Of a stretch of DNA of 64,000 nucleotides, positions 38,001-46,318 are shown piece by piece. The position numbers and the translations under genes were made by a program. Source of the DNA: Quercus robur (Eukaryota > Streptophyta > Magnoliopsida > Fagales > Fagaceae); assembly GCF_932294415.1 (NCBI RefSeq), contig NC_065538.1:21545759-21609758 (forward strand). The letters are read 5' to 3'. Each line of letters starts with the position of its first letter. Within the stretch, counting starts at the first letter, position 1. A model generated the notes under the pieces. The model saw only the letters and a list, made by a program, of their open reading frames with translations, was not told the DNA's origin and did not search any database.

Positions 38001-39158
38001 CAACCACCCCCTGGCTATCCACACTCAGGCAATCAAGTTTGCCGCCTTCGCCGTGCTCTTTATGGCCTTAAGCAGGCTCCTCGAGCTTGGTTTGAAAAGT
38101 TTAGCTCAGTTGTTGCTCAGCAGGGTTTCACTTCGAGTCCTCATGACACTGCTCTCTTTGTTCGAAGATCCTCTGCTGGTATCACTCTTATTCTTCTTTA
38201 TGTTGATGATATGATTATTACTGGAGATGATTCTGCAGGTATCCGTTCTCTACAGAACTTCCTTAGTCAGCATTTTGAGATGAAAGATTTGGGCACTCTC
38301 AGCTATTTTCTTGGGCTTGAGGTTACCTCATCCTCTGATGGATACTATCTTTCCCAGGCTAAATATGCTTCTGATCTTCTCTCTAAAGCCGGTGTCACTG
38401 ATAACAAGACTGTTTCCACTCCTTTGGAATACAATGCAAAGCTCACACCCTTGGACGGTGAACCTATATCCGATGCTACTCGCTATCGTCAGTTGGTTGG
38501 CAGTTTGATTTATCTCACTATTACTCGTCCAGATATTTCACATGCTGTGGGTATGGTTAGTAAGTTCATGGATGCACCTCGTTCTGTCCACTATGCTGCT
38601 GTTCTTCGGATTCTCCGATATGTCAAAGGCACACTTTATCATGGTCTGCATTACTCCTCTCGATCTTCTCTCGAGCTTCATGCCTATTCAGATGCTGACT
38701 GGGCAGGTGATCTGACTGATCGATGCTCTATCACAGGTTTCTGTTTCCTGTTAGGCACTTCTCTGGTCTCGTGGCGCAGCAAGAAGCAGGATGTGGTTTC
38801 CCGTTCTAGTACTGAGGCTGAGTATCGTGCCCTTGCCGACACCACTTGTGAGCTTGTTTGGCTTCGCTGGCTCTTGGCTGACATGGATGCTCCACAGCCC
38901 ACTGCCACTCCTCTTTATTGTGACAATCGTAGTGCTATCTACATTGCTCATAATGATGTCTTCCATGAACGCACTAAGCATATTGAGATCGACTGCCACA
39001 TCACTCGCCAGCATCTTAAGAAAGGAAATCTCCAGTTATTCTCCATCTCCTCTGCTGACCAGCCTGCTAATATCTTTACCAAGACTCACCCGCCTGGTCG
39101 TCTTCGAGATCTTATATCCAAACTCCAGTTGGCTTCCTCCTTGCCACCTCGAGTTTGA
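35025..39158 (+). CDS. copia gag-pol polyprotein (1377 aa), intact
   Basis: One frame with no stop. The Met at 35025 (MAQQSERD) is chosen because typical gag sequence starts there; the frame is open 20 codons further up. Order: UBN2-type gag; zinc knuckle CKFCRAKGHDISVC (residues about 273-286); aspartic protease FFDTACCNHMT (Asp 356; DTA in place of DSG/DTG, a form I also associate with some plant copia proteins); GAG-pre-integrase zinc finger (WHARLGH); integrase with Asp 546, Asp 609 and Glu 645 (35 residues apart, as expected); reverse transcriptase with YVDD at 1059-1062; RNase H (SDADWAGD, SSTEAEYRALA). The protein should be self-cleaved. The stop overlaps the polypurine tract. Confidence 0.96.
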   Translation: MAQQSERDIIRPITIMLDGPTSYHAWSQNMTVFLKGRKLWRYVTGSIPKPIPNPKSKATAAEEPYKTAVTTDDYEERLEEWESIQSKILSWFINTSIPSIHNLLPRLETAEAAWKFLADRYNCTNDSSLEFHIESKLYQMRQETGQSISDFYSQTSTMWEQLSAADPPLVCSKDIELFVKYRDCRRFMHFMMGLREDFEPTRASLLTRSPTPSLDAAVKELISEENRRPTYHMTSSDHVLATPSPQPPIVAFTAPPRINSGRPTSQSSKGAHCKFCRAKGHDISVCRKLQKFVQEQNKASLPQAAAVCPSDPSVPTGPSLASSLTTADIEAVVQQVLSRTSTALSVTPGKQPWFFDTACCNHMTPDESQFSDKAPLEYPITIYTADGTPMPVSHKGTISSPCLSLSDTFHIPKLSLNLLSVGQLCELGVNLLFTNHGVDVQDPRTGQVLGTGRKVGRMFEVHDLKIPSQVVSAATTTATSSPDLWHARLGHPSLSRLQLLASQGHLGSVQFSKFDCTSCHFGKQTKLPFNKSDSFSSAPFDLIHSDIWGPAPVPTEGGSKYFVIFVDDFSRYTWIYLLHHRFELVSIYQTFHKMIETQFNRTVKVFRSDNAQEYNDKSFLSFLDRHGTLPQRSCPYTSQQNGRAERKHRHILDVVRTLLISASLPERFWGEAALTDVHTINRIPSSTTHNKSPFELLYGQTPDYSSLRVFGCACFVSLPPHERTKLQPRTRLCCFLGYGVSQKGFRCYDPISHRLRVSRHVEFWEHRPFTSLQQFPTSSSSESPIFTDLFPPLYPELMEDSLASTASPDDSSPVLSPAYDPPVLDPVAPPSPESPIGPELRRSTRVSIPPPYLTDYHCFFALATLYEPHTYREAHTDPLWQQAMNEELNALHKNHTWDMVDLPPGQSVVGCRWVYKIKTKADGSVERYKARLVAKGFTQEYGIDYEETFAPVARLTSVRCLIAVAAVRHWPLYQMDVKNAFLNGDLHEEVYMQPPPGYPHSGNQVCRLRRALYGLKQAPRAWFEKFSSVVAQQGFTSSPHDTALFVRRSSAGITLILLYVDDMIITGDDSAGIRSLQNFLSQHFEMKDLGTLSYFLGLEVTSSSDGYYLSQAKYASDLLSKAGVTDNKTVSTPLEYNAKLTPLDGEPISDATRYRQLVGSLIYLTITRPDISHAVGMVSKFMDAPRSVHYAAVLRILRYVKGTLYHGLHYSSRSSLELHAYSDADWAGDLTDRCSITGFCFLLGTSLVSWRSKKQDVVSRSSTEAEYRALADTTCELVWLRWLLADMDAPQPTATPLYCDNRSAIYIAHNDVFHERTKHIEIDCHITRQHLKKGNLQLFSISSADQPANIFTKTHPPGRLRDLISKLQLASSLPPRV

Positions 39159-39165
39159 GGGGGGA
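39157..39165 (+). promoter_or_regulatory. polypurine tract of element A
   Basis: GAGGGGGGA directly precedes the 3' LTR and primes plus-strand DNA synthesis; it overlaps the stop codon of the polyprotein. Confidence 0.9.
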
Positions 39166-39347
39166 TGTTAGTGTATAGCTTAGATTAGTTTAGCCCATTG
39201 GGCTTAGCCCAGTATACTGTACTTGTAGTTTACTCCTTTTACTTGTACTGCACACATATCTAGCCTATATAAGGCTCTCTATTGTACATTATTTCACACA
39301 TCAATATATAGACTATTCAGTCTTTCTCACACTTTATATTCTTAACA
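39166..39347 (+). repeat. 3' LTR of element A
   Basis: Same 182 bases as the 5' LTR with two transitions (gacta to gatta, atacag to atatag). TATA box at 39265-39274. Confidence 0.95.
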
Positions 39348-39590
39348 GTGTAGTCCCTACTGAACAAGACAATTAATTCCATATCTGATTTGAATATGAT
39401 ATTTATAGTGTAGTCCCTACATAAATTTAGATATATGGAATAAAATTGGACTTCAATTTCAAATTCTAATTGAACACCTAGAAGGATAATTATAGTGTGG
39501 TCTCTACATAAATGTACACACATGACGCAAAATTGGACTTTAATTTAGAATTCTAATTTGACTTTCTTTGTGTTTTGCCTATTTATAGAA
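39348..39590. repeat. about 75-90 bp degenerate tandem repeat, split by element A
   Basis: The word tatagtgtagtccctacataaat and variants begin at 39348, 39406 and 39490. The first copy is joined to tgcata at 34221, on the other side of element A, which inserted into the array. Non-coding. Confidence 0.7.
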
Positions 39591-39631
39591 ATAGAAAGAG
39601 AGAAAGAGGGAATACAACCACGTAGTATACG

Positions 39632-39783
39632 GGTAATTATTGGGTACACCCAGAATATCATAAATGCGTACTCCCTTCTTATATAACTGTGGGTCCCACT
39701 AATTAAATTTAATTAGTGGGACCTACAGTCAAGTGAGAGGGAGGAGTAAGTATTTATGGTACTCCCAAAGTATTTAATAATTT
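39632..39783. mobile_element. foldback (MITE-like) palindromic element
   Basis: The centre, 39692-39723, is a perfect 32-base palindrome built on ggtcccactaattaaa. Imperfect pairing extends outward (gggtac / gtactccc, cataaat / atttatg) to about 39632 and 39783. The ends near attattggg / cccaaagtatttaataat suggest a small foldback transposon. Superfamily not assigned. Confidence 0.6.
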
Positions 39784-40047
39784 TCCGTAGTATACATTCT
39801 CTTACATAAGAACAATTAATAAATCCATCAAATTTAATTCATAATGAAATTTATTGTTCATACAAAATTAACTGATTGAGAAACAACCTTTAAAAGGGTT
39901 ACAATCAAAATCGAAAATTCAGTCCTTTTTATTATTATTATTATTATTATTGGTTATAAAATATGCACGCTCCTATAATATTGAATTCCCAACAATGGTT
40001 CTAGGAATAGCGTATGCAATAGCCTTAACCATGTACGTTGTCTCGCA

Positions 40048-40688
40048 TAGAGATGGAGCCAGAACTTTGAGTTAAGGGGTGGTTTTACCATTGGCTATGT
40101 GCGACAATTTCAACCTCTGACTCTACTACTACTTAATTGCTAAGGGTTTTTTTTTTTTTTGGTAAGAACAAAATTATTTTTGTTTAGAAGTGTTTTAAAG
40201 GGTATGGTTGTTTATTTTGGATAAAATTGGTGGATTGGGCTTAATTTTGTTTTAGTTTTACTATTGGTAATTTTTGTTGTTGAGCTAATTTTTTTTAGGC
40301 TTGTACTTTTTGTTTTAGATTAAAATCTATAAATTTTTTTATGGTCACTAAAATGAGGAAAATGCTAGAGTTACAAACTTTTTTTTTTATATAAATTTTT
40401 GAGGTAATAAGTGATTACTACTAAGTAATAAAATAATGTAAGTAGTGGGCCCGTATGCGAACCAATAAGAATTTGCAACCAAAACAATTTGTAAAAAAGT
40501 TTGTAAGTATAACATTACTCAGAAAATAATCAATGATATTGTTTAAGGGGAGTAAAATGTAATTTTATAAAATAAAATTAATAAAATTAGTACACACACA
40601 CATATATATATATATATATAACAATAGTTATTTAAAAAAAATTAGGGGGGACCATTGCCCCCTTAGTCAAATAGTGGCTCCATCCCTG
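40048..40688. mobile_element. hAT-type MITE, 641 bp
   Basis: The ends TAGAGATGGAGCC and GGCTCCATCCCTG are inverted repeats, flanked by perfect 8-base duplications GTCTCGCA at 40040-40047 and 40689-40696. No coding capacity. Confidence 0.93.
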
Positions 40689-40697
40689 GTCTCGCAA

Positions 40698-40735
40698 GCA
40701 AAGAGACAAAAGCATCATTGCACTATTCATCTTTC

Positions 40736-40766
<31 letters not shown>

Positions 40767-40975
40767 GTATCAAGACGCATTAAATGAGTAGCATGTGCTT
40801 TGCAAATTGTGATATAAAGGTTGTCATTAGGAATAGGGGGGCTCGAGTTATAACGCAAAGCATGAAATGGCATGTGTATAATAGGTTCCCCAAATAAGGG
40901 GGAAAAAAATCACCAAATGGAAGAGAATAGATGCCATCGAAAGTAGAGTTTGTTGTATTATAGAATTTATTGTAT
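40698..40975. repeat. receptor-array flank fragment, homologous to 24522-24780
   Basis: The same words in the same order as the copy next to the CACTA element. The following sequence (tttattgtatcaaatatgtc) also matches 14045 and 3315, linking all array units. Confidence 0.85.
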
Positions 40976-41102
40976 CAAATATGTCTAGTTAGTTAACTTT
41001 AAGGTAAGTTCAATCAATTGGAACACCTGGTTGAACCCAAATGGTTAGCTTTACCTCTCACAACTGAGCTAGAACTATTTGGCTAAAAATTAAATCAGTT
41101 AA

Positions 41103-41494
41103 TGCTATGTTTGGAAGTTTGGAGGGAGAGAAGAGTAGAGGAGTGGAGAGTAGTGGGGAGGAGAGTAGAGGGGAATGGTTATCCTCCACCTTATTTAGAT
41201 GTTTTTAAAATTAAGTAAGAGGGAGGGGAATAATTAGCCTTTCTTCATAGTTTGTAATTTTGTTAATATGGTAAGGGTAAATTTGGTAATTCATTTGGTC
41301 AAGCATTTCCATACTCTACTCTCCTTCCAAATCTCTCCAATATGGGGGAATTGAAAATGAGGAGTTAGAAGTAGTTAGAATCCCTCCAAATCCCTCCCCC
41401 TCCTCCCTTAAAAAACATCCAAACAAGATAATTTAACTTACTCTCCCTCCCTCTACTCTACTCCCCTCTACTCCCCATCCATCCAAACAAGCTA
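41103..41494. mobile_element. Tourist-like MITE, 392 bp, downstream of unit 3
   Basis: The ends TGCTATGTTTGG and CCAAACAAGCTA are imperfect inverted repeats flanked by TAA at 41100-41102 and 41495-41497. The subterminal parts are purine-rich on one side (ggagaggagtggagag) and pyrimidine-rich on the other. Confidence 0.78.
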
Positions 41495-41758
41495 TAAGTC
41501 TCATGTGAATCAATGATTCTTCTCATTCCTTATAACAAGAATAAAGATAATTTTGATCAATATATATATATATATATATATATTTGCAATTATCAAGACT
41601 TCTAATAAAAACATTAGAAACAAGGATACATCTTGACTAGTTATAATCAACAATAGCCCTTATCAGTTATATAGCCCTTATTAGTTATCACAAAGGCATA
41701 TATATACATACTTTTTTTTTGCTGAGATGGCATATATATACATACTATATTCTAGTAT

Positions 41759-43845
41759 TTATCTAGGTTTCATCATAGAAACCGTGACACTATTTACGGA
41801 ACAACTTTCTGGCTTAATTTCAGAAACCAAAATCTCTTCCACAAATGTGTTAATAAAAAAAATTGGTTGCTTTGGAGGAGATAGTTGAAGAGTTTCATTT
41901 GAAAGCATAGAAACAACATTCAGCATGGTCGGTCTATCTATTGCTTGGTCTTGTACGCATAAGAGACCAATGTGAATGCATCTCGATACTTCATATAGAC
42001 TACATGAATCATCTAATATTGTTGGGTCAATTAGCTCTAAATCCTTACCTTTATTCCATAATTTCCATGCCTGATACAAGTCCAGTTATACAAACATTAT
42101 TAACTATTAATTTCAAAATTCCATGTATACAAATTAAGAAAGGTCAAATGAAAAACTTACATATTCTATAAGGTTGAGTGGATGATCAGAAAGATAACGA
42201 CTATTATTTTTCTTGCCACTCACAATTTCTAATAGTAGAACTCCAAAGCTAAAAACGTCAGTTTTTATTGAAACAACACCATTCATGGCATACTCTGGGG
42301 ACATATAACCACTGAAATAACAATTAACCAATGAACTTTAGTGTATAAACAAGCACATACATGCTCACAAATAGAGTTAATTAGATTGTACTTGCTTGAA
42401 ATGCAATGAATACTTACTACGTTCCAACTACTCTATTTGTGTTTTCTTCTGATTCTTTCAATCCAAATATTCTAGCTAACCCAAAATCAGATATTTTTGG
42501 ATTCATCTCTTCATCAAGTAAAATGTTGCTAGCTTTTAAGTCTTGGTGAACAATTCTTAGTCTTGAATATTTGTGAAGATAAACAAGTCCTTGAGCAATG
42601 CCTTCAATGATATTGAAGCGTGTTTTCCAATTTAATATGTACTTTTTAGCAGGATCTGACTCATTTTACCAACAACAAAAAAAAAAAAAAAAAAAAGCAA
42701 GAAAATGATAAGTATTGATTGAATCTATATAATATAAAAGGGAATATGTATCATCGCATAACCAAATTTTCCTAGTAATGGACATATGTCTTACCAAATA
42801 GGAAGATGTCTAAGCTTTTGTTGGGCATGTACTCATAGATTAGTATATTTTCTTCTTCTTGAATGCAAAATCCTAAAAGTCTTATGAGATTAGTGTGTTG
42901 GAGTTTGGCAATGAGAATAACTTCATTCTTGAATTCTACCAATCCTTGTCCGGAACTTTTTGAAAGTCTCTTTATTGCTATTTCTCGTCCATTGGGTAAT
43001 TTTCCCTGAAAGTATATTGCATTAGTCATATTTTACTCTCATTACCTTAATTCAATATGTACTTTCATTTTCTAACTTTCTAGAAAGTTTCTAGCTATCC
43101 CTAGGGCTTACTCAAAGTGCTAATTCATTGATCGGATTAATTGGATTAACTAAACTAAGTCTTGAGTTCAAATTTTATCCCAAAAACAAAAAGAAAAGGA
43201 GAGAGAATTAGGTTAAGTTAGGTCTTAGATTCAAATGGTTATCATAAAGAAATCCATAAGTATAAAAGCACAACAAAGTTTATAAGATTTTTCACAACTG
43301 CAAAAATGGCCGGTTGTGATTGTTGTGCTAATCAAAATCTATCACTTCACCATACAGTAAAATTTGTTATATTTATACTTTTTAGTAATGTTGTAAAGAA
43401 ATGGGCAGAGAACTGACAGGCCTTACCTTATAAACTGGTCCAAAACCACCCTCTCCTAATTTATTTTCGGTTGAGAAATTACTTGTAGCAATGGTAAAGC
43501 TTTCAAAGCTAAAAACATGCAACTCATGGCTAGTTTGCCCATCGTTGTTTTGATTCTTCGTGTTGTCATGTACAGTGGAAGGTATTGCATTACCTCCAAG
43601 TTCTTGTATGAGCATATTTTGTTTCCTTTTTCTCTCCCCTAATTAACATAAATGCAAAGTATTAATTGAAAGTTTGTTACTACTTGATCATCAGCAATAT
43701 ATCTAACAAAATCTATGGCAAGAGCATTGATTACCTTCCGCTACGCGTTTTTTATTTATTTTTGCATAGCATAAGAAGAAGAACAAGATGATAATGACTC
43801 CTCCTACTGCCACAATGAGCCACATCCACCACCTGTTTGGCTTTG
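41759..43845 (-). CDS. S-domain receptor kinase, kinase half only (unit 3)
   Basis: Six exons at canonical sites: 43845-43735 (membrane helix [15 protein letters not shown]), 43638-43427 (juxtamembrane, ending in the glycine loop [10 protein letters not shown]), 43005-42795, 42655-42421, 42311-42161 and 42070-41759 (stop). Exon lengths 211, 151 and similar are those usual in S-domain kinases, and all joins keep the frame. Seen in the kinase: IAIKRL lysine, [11 protein letters not shown] and [12 protein letters not shown]. The catalytic HRD is HQD, so it would count as a non-RD kinase. No ectodomain exon lies upstream: intron 1 runs into two MITEs at 44.1-45.0 kb and then retrotransposons. It is therefore truncated and may lack a promoter and start. 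The kinase frame itself is unbroken, unlike unit 1. Confidence 0.85.
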
Positions 43846-44117
43846 CTGCATTGACAAACAATTTTTTACCATTCTACTGGCAATAGTATTTTTGTTCGTT
43901 TTTCTTCCTCTAATAATTTACTGTGCATTAAGATGCATGTACTGTTTGTGCTTTATTAAGATTGAACGAATATATTACATGCATTAAGCTTAAAGTGAAT
44001 TACAAGCTCTGTTTGTTTATATACTAAGTTAGTAACAGACTTTGACAGAAAATAATAATAAACTAGCAACAACTATAGCATAACAAACTCCAAGTCAGCT
44101 TCCCAGGTGGTAACTAA

Positions 44118-44248
44118 TGGTTTGTTTGGATTGAGGTAAGGAGGGGAGTAGAGTAGAGTATATTTAGTACAAAATTAATTTATTTTTAGCTAACTGTACT
44201 CTACTCCCCACTACTGCCCCTCCTTCCCCCCTCCATCCAAGCAGGCCA
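44118..44248. mobile_element. Tourist-like mini-MITE, 131 bp
   Basis: The ends TGGTTTGTTTGGAT and ATCCAAGCAGGCCA are inverted repeats, flanked by TAA at 44115-44117 and 44249-44251. Internal ggggagtagag / ctctactcccc pairs as well. It resembles the MITE at 41103. Confidence 0.8.
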
Positions 44249-44275
44249 TAACTTCACTATAAGAATATTCCTATG

Positions 44276-45040
44276 TAGGGGCGGAGCCAGGAATTTTGGT
44301 TGGAGGGCCAAGTTGTAGTACTAATATATTTATCAAAACAACCCCCCCCCCTCCCCCACACACACACATATATACACACACACACTTTTTTATTTGATAA
44401 ATTATATATATACACACACCCAACCAAAAAAAAAATTGCATAGTATTTTAAATCAAAATTATGTTTGATGACGATCTTTCATAAAATAAAATTCATTTTT
44501 AGTGTGAGATTCTTTAAAAGTTCCATTTTCAATACAAATTATCATATTTTATACTAAAATAAGTAAAAAAAATCTTTTAACCAAACTAATGAAATTTTCA
44601 AAAACATGACTAATTCAAAACTTGGAGGAATAAGTTATGCTTTAAACATATTTGAAGCTATTCTGCTCTAACCCATTATGTGACAACTAAAAAGACATTT
44701 CATGTGTAGTTTTAGTGATAAGATTTTTCTAATAAGTCAATGAATTCTTAATTGCCACATAAAGGGTTGAAAGAGATAGATCCAGACATGTTTGGTGCCA
44801 AACTTTGTCAAATATTTAACAGATTTAAGAGCACATTTTACAATAAAAATAAAATTGCAAAAAATAAAGTTATGTTTCTATAACTATTAGACCATTTTTT
44901 TTTTTAAAGCATCATTGGATTAGTTCAAATATTTGGGGGGCTAACTCTTATTTTTGTAAGCTAAATTTTTAAAACATTAAAATATTTATATATATAGGAA
45001 AATTTCAAAATTTTGGGCCATGTACATGGGTCCGTCCCTG
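44276..45040. mobile_element. hAT-type MITE, 765 bp
   Basis: The ends TAGGGGCGGAGCCAGG and GGGTCCGTCCCTG match the termini of the hAT MITE at 40048-40688. Target duplication is only partly kept (ttcctatg against tctatgct). No gene. Confidence 0.75.
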
Positions 45041-45213
45041 TCTATGCTACCTGCCATTTGTATTTAAATTTACAAAACTACATGTCATATAAGCTCTCTT
45101 AACAAGCATTGACATATTGATCCTTCAAATATTCTGAGATTCTCTTATATTTTTGTTTTTTGTTTTTTGTTTTTTTTTTTTCCAAGCTAGGACTAGGACT
45201 CTATGGTAGTTAT

Positions 45214-46247
45214 TGTAAAGTTGTTATTTACAACTATTTTGTGTTGGCTTTATTTCCGTGCTAAATTTGATTGTAATTCTATTCAATCATTTTTTCCATG
45301 TATTTATGTGGGATTTTTATTGTAAGGGTTGTGTGTGAGAGAGAGTGTGAAGACTCAAGCTTATATTGAAGATCAAGTGGATTTCGCGACAAGCTCACGA
45401 GAAGCTAACCCGCGAAGTAGCCATGTGTTGAGCACATGACTAGAATGCAAAGAGTTATGACAGCCTGGTTTTCGTGACTGTCTCTTGGGTAAGGCCTTCC
45501 CATGAAATACTCGTGAAACATTCTGTTTTGCTATCTTGTCATTTCTGCTCTACCAAGTCTTTACCCACACTATACATATCCTCATTACCCACATATTGTA
45601 AGGAATGCTTTTCAAAGAGAAAAACCTAGTATACACACTTGAGAGTTAGAAATTGTTATACCCATAATTATCTACACTTTTCCTTGTGGTTTTCCTCTAT
45701 TCTTACCTCTCCATCCCTAAATCATTGAGAGGTTGATAGCTCAAACACTTACCACACCTAATTTGAGTGTCAAGTGAGGTTTTGGTGCTGTTGGGAAGCA
45801 TTGGAAGAAACCAATCGTTAGCAGATGCAACCGACTGAATTGCGTGATCCAAGAAAGCTAGAGAAGACAAGGTTTTGTCAAACCAGTTGGTAGCAGGAGC
45901 TTGGAGGGCTCAAGTACATTGGATAGACTAGGATTGGAGTGTCTTTCGTTATTCGTGTACTCTAACTTATTCTCTAGTGGATTGATTTACCGCTTGGAGG
46001 GCGGCAAAGAGGTTTTCCATTGAGTTCTTTGATTTCCTCTTGGATAACACATCTTGTTGTTATCTTGTGTTTGCATCCTTCTTTCCTAATATTTGATGAA
46101 TATAGCTTATAGTAGTTTTATCATTTGTTTGCATGCATTTACTCTTATTTCACACTTAGTTTAAGTTAGAGTAAAAGCAACCGAGCTATAACTTTTAATT
46201 GGGGGTCTAAACAAGCTCTTGTGTATTCACACATATTCGAGCTTTCC
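45214..46247 (+). repeat. 5' LTR of element B
   Basis: Starts TGTAAAGTTGTTATT and ends about cgagctttcc, before the primer site. The 3' LTR at 53663 matches most of its length with scattered differences. It contains a cluster of cgcgaca, cacgagaag, acccgcgaag and ttcgtgactgtctc words at 45383-45530. Confidence 0.85.
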
Positions 46248-46249
46248 GT

Positions 46250-46261
46250 TGGTATCAAAGT
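46250..46261 (+). promoter_or_regulatory. primer-binding site of element B
   Basis: TGGTATCAAAGT, a slightly diverged form of the initiator-Met tRNA complement, two bases after the LTR. Confidence 0.8.
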
Positions 46262-46318
46262 AGGTGCACTTGTTGTGGTTTCATTACCTAAGTGTGATCC
46301 TAGACCCCTTGGCTTGCT

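Larger units (their letters stand above)
34232..39347 (+). mobile_element. full-length Ty1/copia LTR retrotransposon (element A), 5116 bp
   Basis: Two 182-base LTRs at 34232-34413 and 39166-39347 differ at two positions by eye. GTGTA is duplicated at 34227-34231 and 39348-39352. It has a perfect primer-binding site, a polypurine tract and one uninterrupted polyprotein frame. Intact signals and near-identical LTRs make this a young and possibly autonomous copy. The short LTRs suggest an Ale-like or similar copia lineage, which I cannot confirm. Confidence 0.97.

Noticed and set aside
9703-43845. Unit 2 ectodomain and unit 3 kinase as two halves of one gene split by transposons
   Set aside because: Both are on the minus strand, but the kinase half lies upstream (higher coordinates) of the ectodomain half, the wrong order for one gene. 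Unit 2 also has its own membrane exon.
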